The position numbers and the translations under genes are program-made. The notes below the pieces were generated by a model. It ran no database searches and had not been told where the DNA came from. It saw only the letters and a list, made by a program, of their open reading frames with translations. 64,000 nt of DNA from Mesorhizobium sangaii (lineage in GTDB: Bacteria; Pseudomonadota; Alphaproteobacteria; Rhizobiales; Rhizobiaceae), in contig NZ_JACHEF010000001.1 of NCBI RefSeq assembly GCF_014207355.1, forward strand, positions 310,001-374,000, written 5' to 3'. Below are positions 1-9,906 of the stretch, piece after piece (the first letter of the stretch is position 1; each line of letters begins with the position of its first letter).

Positions 1-82
1 GCCTGCGGATCGCGGCGCCATCCTCGGCGGGGCGCGAATCCTTCACCTGCGTATCTTCTGACTGGCAATAGGGACAGCGCAT
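1..82 (-). CDS. nrdR: NrdR transcriptional repressor, N-terminal end only (cut by window edge)
   Basis: Only the first 27 codons are visible. They read [17 protein letters not shown] and onward, with the CPYC pair that forms the first half of the NrdR zinc ribbon. NrdR represses ribonucleotide reductase genes and senses nucleotides through an ATP-cone domain, which would lie outside the window. The ATG is at 82-80. The gene lies downstream of glyA and of the secreted-protein gene at 242-877, all on the same strand; glyA next to nrdR is a common arrangement in Rhizobiales. Confidence 0.9.
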   Translation of the reverse strand, partial: MRCPYCQSEDTQVKDSRPAEDGAAIRR

Positions 83-241
83 GGAGAAGCCTTTGGTTGG
101 CGAATCTGGTGAAGCGAAAGGCTTAGAGGTTTTTGCAACGATGGCAAAGCAGCCCCTCGCCCCTCAGAGCCGCTCGCCCTGAGAGATAGCGAGCTGCAAG
201 CAAGATTGCCAGCGCCGCCAAGCAGCCGGACAGCGATGCCG

Positions 242-877
242 TCAGGGGGCGACGTCGGTGGTCGGAAACCCGCACGATGAGCCGAGGCTGCGATAGGCCT
301 TGGTGAAGCCGTCCATGGCTATGCTTCCAACCGGCGCGTCGCCAAAGGAGACATCGAGCACCGATGCACGGCGCATGACGCGCAAGAGCGCCAAGCTGGT
401 CTTGGCCTGATTGTCCACGGTCCAGCTGAGCCGGCCGCCCACGGCGGCGCCGGAATGGAGCTTGGCGGCGACGTGGCCTTTGTCATCGCCGAAGGTTGCC
501 GCGACCGACTTGCCCGTTGGCAGCGCCGTGTTGCCGACCGCAATGGTCAGGGACGGGTAGGCGGCCGGCGGCAGCGCATCGCCGTTCGTGATGATGAGCG
601 TTATGGTCCCGCTCTCGCCGCCGGCGCCGACAAAGGCGGTCGAGGCGGCGCAGGTCTTGCGCATATCCTCGCCGGTATCGACCTCGTCGACCAGGGTCGA
701 CCATCTGCCGAAGGTTTCAAGCTTGGGCGCCGCGGGGGCTGGTGCCGCGGGTGCAGCCTGGGCGGGTGCCGGTTGCACAGGCGCGGTTTGCGCCGAGGCG
801 ATGCCGGAGAGCGGCAAGACAATCGAAGCGGCCAGGACGCCGGCAATGACAAGGTCGGCGAGACGAACAATTCGCAT
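242..877 (-). CDS. Secreted protein of unknown function with Pro/Ala-rich linker
   Basis: A 211-residue protein with a clear N-terminal signal peptide (hydrophobic run LVIAGVLAASIVLPLSG ending near SAQ), an Ala/Pro-rich stretch of about 20 residues, then a compact domain with two cysteines. The general look, a periplasmic domain after a Pro/Ala linker, resembles invasion-associated locus B proteins, but I cannot confirm the family. I chose the ATG at 877 over two in-frame TTG codons just upstream, because AGGAG sits about ten bases before the ATG. It lies 75 bases downstream of glyA on the same strand and may be read through from it. Confidence 0.75.
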   Translation of the reverse strand: MRIVRLADLVIAGVLAASIVLPLSGIASAQTAPVQPAPAQAAPAAPAPAAPKLETFGRWSTLVDEVDTGEDMRKTCAASTAFVGAGGESGTITLIITNGDALPPAAYPSLTIAVGNTALPTGKSVAATFGDDKGHVAAKLHSGAAVGGRLSWTVDNQAKTSLALLRVMRRASVLDVSFGDAPVGSIAMDGFTKAYRSLGSSCGFPTTDVAP

Positions 878-952
878 CAACAAGGCTCCTGTCGCAGCCT
901 TGCCGCGACGGCGCTTTTCCGTCGCGGCAAGGTGATGAGACCTCCTATCTCG

Positions 953-2266
<1,314 letters not shown>

Positions 2267-2304
2267 GGCCTGAAATCCTTGGGTTCGGGGGCAATTTTTG
2301 ATTC

Positions 2305-2349
2305 ATGCATGTCGCCCAAAACCGCTACACACTTTTGGGCGACATGCAT
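2305..2349. repeat. Perfect 17-bp inverted repeat upstream of glyA
   Basis: ATGCATGTCGCCCAAAA (2305-2321) and its exact reverse complement (2333-2349) are separated by 11 bases. The element lies between the divergent-side end of the antiporter gene and the glyA start. Its form, an ATGCATGTCG-type arm with an A/T run at the loop side, resembles the dispersed intergenic palindromes of Mesorhizobium. It could also act as a terminator for the antiporter transcript arriving from the right, although it lacks a clean T tract beyond the stem. Confidence 0.8.
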
Positions 2350-2440
2350 TCGCCGCGCCATTAACACAGTTGTTTTCGCCCCGCCACGTTTACAGCGCGA
2401 AATTTGCTGGCCGGTTTGCGCCAGCGAGGCGACGAGCGTG

Positions 2441-4087
2441 CTATTTCCGCGCCTGTAGTCCCTTCAGCAAGGCCTCGGTAAGCGTGATCTCGGTGAACAG
2501 AGCCCGCGCCGCATGGTCGTTGATCTCGCCGCGGCGCAGCATGGTGCGGACGGCGCCGCGCTCGGCCTCGATGCCGGCGAGCCTGAGCTCGAGTTCCAGC
2601 CGGCCGGCTTCGCGCGCTTCGGCGCGCGCCTCGTCGGCTTCTTGGGAAGCGGCGATACGGCGCCGATAGGCTGCGACAATCGCATCGGCAGCGGCAAGCC
2701 GGGCGCCAGGTACTTCGCCTCCTTCTTCGGTATCGGTTGCGGCGAGCAACTCGATGCGGGCGATTGCCGCCTTGGCCGCACCGACACGCGCCAGGCGCTC
2801 CTCCGCGGCACCGGCATCCTTGCCGGGCTCGACCAGCCCCCTGGCGATCGTCGGCAAGGCGAGACTGGCGAAGACCAGCGAGCAGATGATGACACCGGCG
2901 GCGAGGAAGATGACCAGGTCGCGCGCCGGGAACGGCGACCCGTCCGGCATGGCGAGCGGCAGCGACAGGATGCCGGCCAGCGTGATCGCGCCGCGCACGC
3001 CGGCCACCGACCCGGCGAGCCGCACGCGCAGCCCGAACGGCTCAACCTTGCGCTTGCCCAGACGCGCCGCGATCCCAGCAGCGATATCGCCTATCCATAT
3101 CCACAGGAAGCGCAGCGCGATCAGGCACAGCGTCAGCGTGATGACGGTCGCGACCGGCTGGATGATCGGGTGCATGCTCATGAGTTCCGGCGGCACATGA
3201 CGGATGATGTCGGGAAGCTGCAGCCCGAGCACGATGAAGAGAGCACCGTTGAAAATGAAGGAAAGCGTCGTCCATAGCGACATCGTCTGAATGCGCGCCG
3301 AGACGCCGAGGAAACGAAACACGCCGGAGCCACCGGTGAGCAGGCCGGCGGTGACCGCCCCGAGGATGCCGGACGCTCCGATGTGCTCGGCGCCGAGGTA
3401 GGCGATGAACGGCAACAGGATCATCACCAGCACCTGCGCCTCGGCCGGCACGCCGCCGATGCGGTTGAGCAATTGCAGCACCTTGGCGGCGACGAACAAC
3501 GCCGCCACGCCGATCAGGATGCCGGCGCCAACGGCATAGAGGAAACTCAGCGATGCGGCGGCCAAGGAAAAGCTGCCGGTCAGGGCCGCCGCGACGGCGA
3601 AGCGGAACATGACCAGCCCCGAAGCGTCGTTGAGCAGCGATTCGCCTTCCAGAATGTGCATCAGCCGCGCCGGAACCAGGTTCCTGTCGACGATCGAGGA
3701 CACGGCCACCGCATCGGTCGGCGACAGCACCGCGGCGAGCGCGAAGGCGACGACCAGTGGGATGCTCGGCACCAGCCAGTGCAAGGCGTAGCCGAAGCCG
3801 ACGATGGTGAAGAACACCAGCCCGATGGCGAGATCCAGGATCGGTCCACGCAGCGCGATCAATTCACGCTTCGGCGCGCCATAGGCATCGCCGAACAGCA
3901 GCGGCGGAATGAACACCAGCAGGAACAGTTCCGGATCGATCTCGACATGGATGCCGCGCACTGGCCAGGCGAGTGCGGCACCCGTGGCAATCTGCAGCAC
4001 CGGTAACGGCACCCGCACCAGGCGCACCAACGCGCCGGAAACGGCGACGAAGACGAGCACAACCAGAATGAAGACGGCGACATCCAT
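2441..4087 (-). CDS. Na+/H+ antiporter, CPA1 (NhaP-type) family
   Basis: An inner-membrane cation/proton antiporter of about 548 residues with roughly 12 hydrophobic segments. CPA1 hallmarks are visible: LSPTDAVAVSS and EGESLLNDASGLV, which carry the conserved aspartates of the ion-binding region. After the last helix comes a soluble tail of about 130 residues rich in Ala, Glu and Arg (helical, probably regulatory), typical of the bacterial CPA1 subgroup. The frame is open to 4180, but the upstream 31 residues are not membrane-like; I take ATG 4087 (MDVAVFILVV), which begins directly with the first helix. It likely contributes to pH and Na+ homeostasis. The substrate (Na+, K+ or Li+) cannot be read from sequence. 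Confidence 0.9.
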   Translation of the reverse strand: MDVAVFILVVLVFVAVSGALVRLVRVPLPVLQIATGAALAWPVRGIHVEIDPELFLLVFIPPLLFGDAYGAPKRELIALRGPILDLAIGLVFFTIVGFGYALHWLVPSIPLVVAFALAAVLSPTDAVAVSSIVDRNLVPARLMHILEGESLLNDASGLVMFRFAVAAALTGSFSLAAASLSFLYAVGAGILIGVAALFVAAKVLQLLNRIGGVPAEAQVLVMILLPFIAYLGAEHIGASGILGAVTAGLLTGGSGVFRFLGVSARIQTMSLWTTLSFIFNGALFIVLGLQLPDIIRHVPPELMSMHPIIQPVATVITLTLCLIALRFLWIWIGDIAAGIAARLGKRKVEPFGLRVRLAGSVAGVRGAITLAGILSLPLAMPDGSPFPARDLVIFLAAGVIICSLVFASLALPTIARGLVEPGKDAGAAEERLARVGAAKAAIARIELLAATDTEEGGEVPGARLAAADAIVAAYRRRIAASQEADEARAEAREAGRLELELRLAGIEAERGAVRTMLRRGEINDHAARALFTEITLTEALLKGLQARK

Positions 4088-4182
4088 GGTCCGGTTCCAG
4101 ACTTGTCCGCCGACCATGCGCAAAGCCGGCCGATCCGTCCAGCCGCCCTCCCGCGAAAAAGCGCCGGGAATCCCAAGCAACG

Positions 4183-4209
4183 AAAAGGCCGCCCTGATGG
4201 CGGCCTTTT
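4183..4209 (-). terminator. Rho-independent terminator after the L,D-transpeptidase gene
   Basis: An 11-bp perfect stem, AAAAGGCCGCC and GGCGGCCTTTT, with a 5-base loop, 20 bases beyond the stop of the leftward gene at 4229. The T run on the minus strand fits termination of that gene. Confidence 0.85.
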
Positions 4210-4228
4210 CTAGTAGAAAATCAGTTGT

Positions 4229-5482
4229 TTAAAGCGAAGAGGTGATCTGCAGCTCGTTGGCGCCGTCGAGCGCGTAGACGTCGTCGCGGAACTGCACGAC
4301 GCCCGGGCCAGTCGACCAGGCCGAGAGATAGAGGAAATGCACCGGCACCGGGTTGGTAACCTGGATCGGCGTGTTTTCGCCGGTCTTGATCGCCGCCTCG
4401 AAATGCTGACGGTCCCAGCCGGGCGTGTCGCGCAGGATCCAGGTGACGAGATCGCGCACATTCTGCACGCGCACGCAGCCCGAGGAATCGAAACGCATCA
4501 TCTTGCCGAACAGGCTCTGCTGCGGCGTGTCGTGCATGTAGACGCCGTCCGGGCTCGGGAAATTGATCTTCACCGACGCCATGGCATTGCCCGCGCCGGG
4601 ATCCTGGCGGAAGCGATACTTGGCGGCGTCGTCGGTCGACCAGTCGACATTGAGCGGGTCGACCTCGCTGCCGTCGGGAGCGAACAGCCGGATATGGCTG
4701 TCCTTCAAGTAGTTGGGATCCTTCCGCATCAGCGGAATGATGTCCTTGCGGACGATCGAGACTGGCGCGTTCCAGTAGGGATTGACGATGATCTCGTTGA
4801 TTTTGGAATTGACGATCGGCGTCTGGCGATCGATCTTGCCGACGATCGCGGTGTGGCGAAGCACTACGCGGTCATTCTCGACGGCTTCGATCTGCGCCGC
4901 CGGAATGTCGACCAGCACGTAGCGGCTGCCAAGCGTGCCAGCCTTCTCCTTCAGCCGCTGCAGGTTGGTCTGCAGCTGGCCAAGCCGGATCTGCGCCGAA
5001 ACGTTTATCGCCAAGTAGGTGTATTTGCCCATGGAGCCGTCGGCAGGCAGGCCGTGACGCAACTGGAAGCGCTTGACCGCCGAGTCGACATAGGAATCGA
5101 AGGCCGTCGAAATACCGGCACTTTGCGCCAGGTCGCCAGAGACCATCAGGCGCTTGCGCAACGGCACGACATCGGGGTCATCGACGCCGAGCTGCAATTT
5201 CTTGGTGGCGGGGACCTCTACCCAACCGCCCTGGCTGACGATGTTCTGATATTGCGCCACTGCCTGCTCGGTAAAGGCGACGGTCTGCGGGCTGAAGATC
5301 GGCAGCGTCGAGGCCACCTTGCCGCCCTCGCTGGCGCGGGCGTCGAATTGGTCATCCCAATTGCCGCGTGCCGAGGATTTCAGGATATCACCGATGACAT
5401 CCTGCGCATTGGCGCCGCCGGCGACCATCGCGGCTGCGAGCGCGGAGGCTCCGGAAAGGAAAAAGCGGCGGCTGGTTCTCAT
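4229..5482 (-). CDS. Tat-exported L,D-transpeptidase (YkuD domain)
   Basis: Cell-wall enzyme predicted to form 3-3 cross-links in peptidoglycan or attach proteins to it in the periplasm. From ATG 5482 the protein has 417 residues. It begins with a twin-arginine signal (TSRRFFLSG) and an Ala-rich hydrophobic stretch ending at ANAQ. A peptidoglycan-binding-like segment covers about residues 100-165 (VKRFQLRHGLPADGSMG). The YkuD domain follows, with His317 (YMHDTPQQ) and the catalytic Cys336 in RFDSSGCVRV. ATG 5497 is an alternative start; 5482 places the Tat motif at the very N-terminus and has GGAA upstream. The nearby ldtR gene encodes a MarR regulator whose known target in Liberibacter is an L,D-transpeptidase gene, so this is the probable local target. 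Confidence 0.92.
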   Translation of the reverse strand: MRTSRRFFLSGASALAAAMVAGGANAQDVIGDILKSSARGNWDDQFDARASEGGKVASTLPIFSPQTVAFTEQAVAQYQNIVSQGGWVEVPATKKLQLGVDDPDVVPLRKRLMVSGDLAQSAGISTAFDSYVDSAVKRFQLRHGLPADGSMGKYTYLAINVSAQIRLGQLQTNLQRLKEKAGTLGSRYVLVDIPAAQIEAVENDRVVLRHTAIVGKIDRQTPIVNSKINEIIVNPYWNAPVSIVRKDIIPLMRKDPNYLKDSHIRLFAPDGSEVDPLNVDWSTDDAAKYRFRQDPGAGNAMASVKINFPSPDGVYMHDTPQQSLFGKMMRFDSSGCVRVQNVRDLVTWILRDTPGWDRQHFEAAIKTGENTPIQVTNPVPVHFLYLSAWSTGPGVVQFRDDVYALDGANELQITSSL

Positions 5483-5855
5483 GGACGTTCCAGACATTCT
5501 TGTAGCGTTCGATCTGCTGCATTCGGTTTTCAGGGCGATGTTGCCCACACTCTAAAGTTGGCAATCTTAACAATTAGCCAACCATGTCCGTATCGGTTCG
5601 GCCACAAACGCTTGAGCCGCGACACGGGTTCCGGGTGAACGCACGGCCTTCACCACAGCATCACCGGCATCCTCGGTTCCATTTGAATATGGCGGCAACG
5701 TGGCCTTGGCCCGCGATTTGCGTCGGGCGATGCAGCGAAATGAAAAGCCCGTGCTTTTTCGGCACCGATCCGCGGTTGCCGGCCGCGATATCGACCGGTT
5801 ACCACGAGCCCTTGATGCTACACTGACAAGCCAGTCCAACGCGAGGAACGAGACC
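5483..5855. promoter_or_regulatory. Intergenic promoter region between the transpeptidase and a rightward gene
   Basis: A 373-base gene-free stretch between divergent genes. The one structure I see is an interrupted inverted repeat, GTTGGC at 5557-5562 and GCCAAC at 5577-5582, about 75 bases upstream of the transpeptidase start and in an AT-rich patch. It is a candidate regulator site (LdtR or other); no known operator was matched. The rest has no convincing gene. Confidence 0.35.
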
Positions 5856-6389
5856 ATGCCTGGTGTCCTTTCAGTCGTCGCGGCCTTCGCCTTGGCCGCA
5901 GGTCCGAACGGCGGCACCCCGACGCCGGAGGAAGCTGTTGCCTATTTCGTGCACGGCCTGGAACAGGGCGCGATCCCCAAATACGGGCAGCAGGCCGACG
6001 AACCAATGAAGCAAGTTTCCCGATCGCCGGCGATTTTCACCAGCACGGGCCCGAACGAGGTCGGCGACAGAACCGAAACGCTGAGGTTCATCGTCACCCG
6101 ACTGGATGATTGCACCTACAGAGCCGAACAGCAGTTCGAAGAGGACGGTGCCATCTACTACCGCCTGACCTACGAACTGCGGCTTGGCGGCGTGACCGGC
6201 CTGTCGTTCGACAATCCGCCGGCGACCATCGCGCTGAAGGGGCTGGCGAAGACATGCACGACCGACACCGAGGGCAGTTGCGACCTGACGCGCGATCCCG
6301 AAACAATCGGTCCGTTCTTCGGCGAGCCCGGCCAGGCCGAACAGGCGCTTGCGTATTTCCACGAGAAATTCTGCCCGTTGCAGCCGTGA
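5856..6389 (+). CDS. Conserved-looking hypothetical protein with N-terminal signal
   Basis: A 177-residue protein that starts MPGVLSVVAAFALAAGPNGG, a short hydrophobic signal-like segment, then a mixed soluble domain with three cysteines in the C-terminal third (CTYRAEQ, KTCTTDTEGSCDL, KFCPLQP). ATG 5856 is preceded by AGGA at a good distance; the frame extends upstream to 5700 but that part is arginine-rich and unlike coding sequence. Probably periplasmic. I do not recognise the family. It is convergent with the small secreted-protein gene at 6417-6818. Confidence 0.65.
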   Translation: MPGVLSVVAAFALAAGPNGGTPTPEEAVAYFVHGLEQGAIPKYGQQADEPMKQVSRSPAIFTSTGPNEVGDRTETLRFIVTRLDDCTYRAEQQFEEDGAIYYRLTYELRLGGVTGLSFDNPPATIALKGLAKTCTTDTEGSCDLTRDPETIGPFFGEPGQAEQALAYFHEKFCPLQP

Positions 6390-6416
6390 TCCTATCCGGC
6401 TGACTATCTCACGATC

Positions 6417-6818
6417 TCATTGTGGATTTTCAACATTTGGGGCCGGACTTGACTGCGACCTCAATTCCGAACATCTCTGCAGCACCTCGCGCTGAGGATA
6501 GCGCAGGACCTTGTTGTCCTCCAGTTTGAGCAACAGTTCCCGTCTCTTGTCTGTGCTCTCACCATCGGTACACGACATATCCAGGATGACGACATCCAGG
6601 CGGTTGATCTTCTGAATTTTGTCCAACGTGCAGCCGACCTCCCACATCTCGACTGCCTTGTCGGTAAACGTCACTATCGAGTCATTGTTGTCGCATTGGG
6701 CGCTGCCTTCCGCAGCGAAAGAATCCTTCCACCACTCCTCGGCGAAAGCCGTTTGCGAGACCAGCAAAAGCGCGATGGCAACCCAGCAAATCTTCGAGCG
6801 TTTTCCCAGACCCATCAT
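6417..6818 (-). CDS. Small secreted cysteine-containing protein, unknown function
   Basis: 133 residues beginning MMGLGKRSKICWVAIALLLVSQTAFAEEWW, a classical signal peptide with an AFA cleavage site. The mature part carries four cysteines (QCDNN, VGCTLD, MSCTDG, QRCSEL), so disulphides in the periplasm are likely. The ATG at 6818 has GGAGGG six bases upstream; a GTG further up is possible but without a better site. It sits between ldtR and the transpeptidase gene, so a role in the envelope is plausible but only by position. Confidence 0.7.
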   Translation of the reverse strand: MMGLGKRSKICWVAIALLLVSQTAFAEEWWKDSFAAEGSAQCDNNDSIVTFTDKAVEMWEVGCTLDKIQKINRLDVVILDMSCTDGESTDKRRELLLKLEDNKVLRYPQREVLQRCSELRSQSSPAPNVENPQ

Positions 6819-6908
6819 GCGCGCCCTCCGGGCCGTAACATTAGGCACTGCTACAACGAAAGCAAACCTGGCGGCATAGTGTCGACCGGTCGCCTGAGCT
6901 TCGGGACC

Positions 6909-6945
6909 AGGAAAAGAAAAGGGCCGATGCCTTTTGGCACCGGCC
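6909..6945 (-). terminator. Rho-independent terminator of ldtR
   Basis: On the minus strand the stem GGCCGGTGCC pairs with GGCATCGGCC (one G-U pair), has a 4-base loop and is followed by CTTTTCTTTT. It lies about 60 bases after the ldtR stop. Confidence 0.85.
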
Positions 6946-7005
6946 GTGACCAGAGGTCGACATTTCGGCCGCGCTTCTGTGGCGCGGGCCAGATCCGATG
7001 CCCGC

Positions 7006-7521
7006 TTACATCCGGTAGGCGATGGTGTCGTTCCAGAAGCGATCGAGCCGCTGCAACGCGCGGTTCATCTGCTTGAACTCGTCGGTGTTGATGCCGCCGA
7101 CCTGCTCGATCGAGCCGACATGGCGCTCATAAAGGCCGGCGACGACGTCCGCCACCTCGTTGCCCTTCGGCGTCAGCGAGACGCGAACAGAGCGGCGGTC
7201 GATGCGCGAGCGCTGATGGTTTATGAAGCCGAGATCGACCAGCTTCTTCAGATTGTAGGAGACGTTCGAGCCGAGATAGTAGCCGCGCGAACGCAGTTCG
7301 CCCGCGGTCAGCTCCGAATTGCCGATGTTGAACAGCAGCAGCGCCTGGATGGCATTGATGTCGGAGCGACCGTTGCGGTCGAACTCGTCCTTGATCACAT
7401 CAAGCAGGCGGCGGTGCAGCCGCTCTACAAGCTGCAGCGATTCCATGTACAGCGAGCGGATAGCCTCGCGGCGGTCGTCGGATACGTTGGCGGTCTTCGC
7501 CGCCGGACGCGAATTGATCAT
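7006..7521 (-). CDS. ldtR: MarR-family transcriptional regulator LdtR
   Basis: 171 residues with a winged-helix core: dimerisation helix at the N-terminus, then NAIQALLLFNIGNSELTAGEL and the recognition region YYLGSNVSYNLKKLVDLGFI, and the wing RSRIDRRSVRVSLTPKG. Length and sequence match LdtR, the regulator known from Candidatus Liberibacter asiaticus and rhizobia, which controls an L,D-transpeptidase gene and envelope stress tolerance. The transpeptidase gene lies two genes away on the same strand, which supports the name. ATG 7521 has AGAGG upstream. About 240 bases of AT-rich promoter DNA precede it. Confidence 0.88.
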   Translation of the reverse strand: MINSRPAAKTANVSDDRREAIRSLYMESLQLVERLHRRLLDVIKDEFDRNGRSDINAIQALLLFNIGNSELTAGELRSRGYYLGSNVSYNLKKLVDLGFINHQRSRIDRRSVRVSLTPKGNEVADVVAGLYERHVGSIEQVGGINTDEFKQMNRALQRLDRFWNDTIAYRM

Positions 7522-7759
7522 TGTCTTTGCCTCTCGTTTGTCGCCCTGGTGATTTTTTGTTTTTCACCTTGATCGCGACACTATCGAATACTCATAAAAT
7601 TCGACTTAAACGCTAGGGCTAACAAGAGCTTACCGGTAAGAGGTTTCGAAAGAGGCTTAACGAACGGTCACGCAAGCAAGGATAATTAACCTAAAGATTT
7701 AGCCAACAATTGCGGGGCTGAATTGAGGCAGCCGCCAGGTCGCCAATGGGCTCAAGGGG

Positions 7760-8182
7760 TTAGTGCCGCACCGGTCGTTTCTGCAGCCAGATGATCACGC
7801 GAAAAGCGATATAAAGCAGCGCCACGACCGCATGCGAGACGACGATGAGCATGCGGTGGCCGAAAAGCTCGGGAAAACCGGCATACATGACAGTCTCGGT
7901 CACCGCGCAGATGAACCAGATCACCGGCCCCCAGGACGCCAGCATCCACAGGCCGGCGGCGGCGAAGGGGAAAAACACGGCGAGAACCACCGCCGCCACC
8001 TGCCAGTGCACCGGCATCAGGTCGAAGCGCCACAACGAGCCCGGATAGAAGCCGATCAGCTTGATCCAGTAGAGAATGCCGAACAGCAGGCAGTAGCCGG
8101 CGACGACGCGCTGGAACCAGGCGAATATCAGCTCCACGCCCGAGGGCTGGAGCACGGCGCGTCTGGAGGTCACCTCGCTCAC
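7760..8182 (-). CDS. Small integral membrane protein (DUF6163-like)
   Basis: A 140-residue protein with four hydrophobic helices (about residues 25-45, 60-80, 85-105 and 110-130). Its start overlaps the stop of the upstream hydrolase gene by four bases (ATGA), so the two are translationally coupled. It resembles a rhizobial membrane family usually found near ldtR; the DUF number is from memory and not verified. No catalytic motif is visible. Confidence 0.8.
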   Translation of the reverse strand: MSEVTSRRAVLQPSGVELIFAWFQRVVAGYCLLFGILYWIKLIGFYPGSLWRFDLMPVHWQVAAVVLAVFFPFAAAGLWMLASWGPVIWFICAVTETVMYAGFPELFGHRMLIVVSHAVVALLYIAFRVIIWLQKRPVRH

Positions 8183-9222
8183 AGGTGCAACTCCCGGTCG
8201 CCGAGCGAGGCGAAATAGGCGTCGACATCCGCCTCGCTGACCGCACCAAGGTCAGCGGGCCGCCATTGCGGCTTCGAGCCCTTGTCGATGATGGCGGCAC
8301 GGATGCCTTCGTAGAAATCGTGGCCAGCCAGCATCCGGATGAGGATGCGGAACTCCATCTTCATGCAGGCGTCCATGGACATGGTCAGCCCGGCGCTGAT
8401 CTGGCGCCAGGCGACGCGAAGGCTGGTCGGCGAACGCGTCCGGATCGTCGCCAGCGTCTTGGCCGCGAATTCGTCGGCGCCTGCCGCCCGTTCCAGGCTG
8501 TCGACGACGGCCTCGAGCGATGGTTGCGAAAAATGACGTACGATCGCCTCCAGCGTCGGCCTGTCGGTCTCACGTTTTGCCTGGACGAAGAAACCGCGCA
8601 GGACTGATTCCGGATCGCCGGTCAGCATCAGCCGGTCGAGGAAGCCACCCTGGTCCGCAGCCTTGATGGTGTGGGTGGCGAGCCCCGACCACAGCGCGTC
8701 GCCATAGCGGATGCGATTGCCGGTCAGCGCCAGATACATGCCGAAGGAGCCGCCGAGATCGGGCAGCAGATGGCTGGCGCCGACATCCGGGAAAAAACCG
8801 ATGCCGACTTCCGGCATGGCGAACTGGGCATTTTCGGTCATCACCCGGTGCGAGCCGTGGAAGGAGATGCCGACACCGCCGCCCATGACGATGCCGTCGA
8901 TCAGCGCGACGTAGGGTTTCTTGAAGCTGTGGATGCGGGCGTTGAGCCGGTATTCGTCGGCGAAGAACTCGACCGGCGGCTTTCCCGCCCGGCCGGCCTC
9001 GTAGATATGCAGGATGTCACCGCCCGCCGAAAATGCCCTGCCCTCGGCCTTGACGATGACGACATCGACGCCCTGGTCGGTCTCCCAGGCGCAAAGAGCA
9101 GCATTGAGCGCCCGGATCATGCGGTGCGTGACGGCATTGAGCGCTTGCGGCCGCGTCAACGTGACGACGCCGGCCCGGCCCAGATGTTCGAAGCGGATCT
9201 CGTCGCCTCCGCCAAAATCCAT
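8179..9222 (-). CDS. Enoyl-CoA hydratase/isomerase family protein, probable 3-hydroxyisobutyryl-CoA hydrolase
   Basis: 347 residues of crotonase fold. The length, well over the 260 of simple enoyl-CoA hydratases, and the motifs GRAFSAGGDI, DGIVMGGGVGIS and MPEVGIGFFPDVGASHLL fit the 3-hydroxyisobutyryl-CoA hydrolase subgroup, which acts in valine breakdown by releasing CoA from 3-hydroxyisobutyryl-CoA. The glycines of the oxyanion hole and the glutamate of MPEVGIG are present. ATG 9222 has a strong GGGAGGG site. It overlaps the small membrane-protein gene downstream. A general enoyl-CoA hydratase role cannot be excluded. Confidence 0.85.
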   Translation of the reverse strand: MDFGGGDEIRFEHLGRAGVVTLTRPQALNAVTHRMIRALNAALCAWETDQGVDVVIVKAEGRAFSAGGDILHIYEAGRAGKPPVEFFADEYRLNARIHSFKKPYVALIDGIVMGGGVGISFHGSHRVMTENAQFAMPEVGIGFFPDVGASHLLPDLGGSFGMYLALTGNRIRYGDALWSGLATHTIKAADQGGFLDRLMLTGDPESVLRGFFVQAKRETDRPTLEAIVRHFSQPSLEAVVDSLERAAGADEFAAKTLATIRTRSPTSLRVAWRQISAGLTMSMDACMKMEFRILIRMLAGHDFYEGIRAAIIDKGSKPQWRPADLGAVSEADVDAYFASLGDRELHL

Positions 9223-9410
9223 CGTGAAAGAATCCCTCCCCCGCGCCGGCGGGATTGAAGTGCTAAAGCGTGGCGCATGGGTGCGTCAATGCCAAGCCCA
9301 GTTCGGTGTCGGGTCAGTTTGCATTTCGAGAGAGGTCAGCGCCATCCTTTGCGTCGCGGCCAAATGGGTGCAACCATCCGTCGGTGAGGCTATTGGGAGG
9401 CTATTTGGCG

Positions 9411-9890
9411 ATGCTGCGGGAGTTCGACCCGGACGATGTTCTAAGTCGCCCGCTGATGGCGAATTTGGCGACCGTCGGCGTGGACGGCGCGCCGCGCAAC
9501 GCGCCAGTATGGTTCATCTGGGAAGACGGTGCGATCTGGCTTCTCGGATCATCGGATGGAAGCGCGGTAAAGCATCTTGAAAGAGACCCACGCTGCGCGG
9601 TGGAAATTGTTCACTTCGACAACAATGGCGGCATCTTGCTGCACCTCGGATTGCGCGGCACCGCCACCATCGAACAGATGTCGCCAGACCGCTTCAAACG
9701 GCTCCTTCACAAATATCTCGGTCCCGAAGCAAGCTGGAACGAGTGGTTCATCGACAACGTGGCGCAGATCGAACATCCCGATGGGCGCATGATCAGGCTT
9801 GCCCCAGTCAGCATTTTCACCAACAACGTATCGTTCTTCAGAACCGGCCCTGACCTTGCATGGCCGGCCCTATTTCGACGACGGGTCTAG
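9411..9890 (+). CDS. PNPOx-fold FMN-dependent family protein
   Basis: 159 residues with the split-barrel pattern of pyridoxamine 5'-phosphate oxidase-like proteins: LMANLATVGVDGAPRNAPVWFIWEDGAIWLLG then a KHLERDPRCAVEIV segment, as in general stress and F420/FMN-binding members. The substrate is unknown. The frame is open from 9270, but ATG 9411 has GGGAGG upstream and starts at the usual N-terminus of the fold. Confidence 0.8.
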   Translation: MLREFDPDDVLSRPLMANLATVGVDGAPRNAPVWFIWEDGAIWLLGSSDGSAVKHLERDPRCAVEIVHFDNNGGILLHLGLRGTATIEQMSPDRFKRLLHKYLGPEASWNEWFIDNVAQIEHPDGRMIRLAPVSIFTNNVSFFRTGPDLAWPALFRRRV

Positions 9891-9906
9891 AAGCGAACGG
9901 TGAGCC

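Noticed and set aside
2267..2440. Riboswitch in front of glyA
   Set aside because: Only a simple palindrome is seen; no glycine- or other riboswitch core could be recognised.
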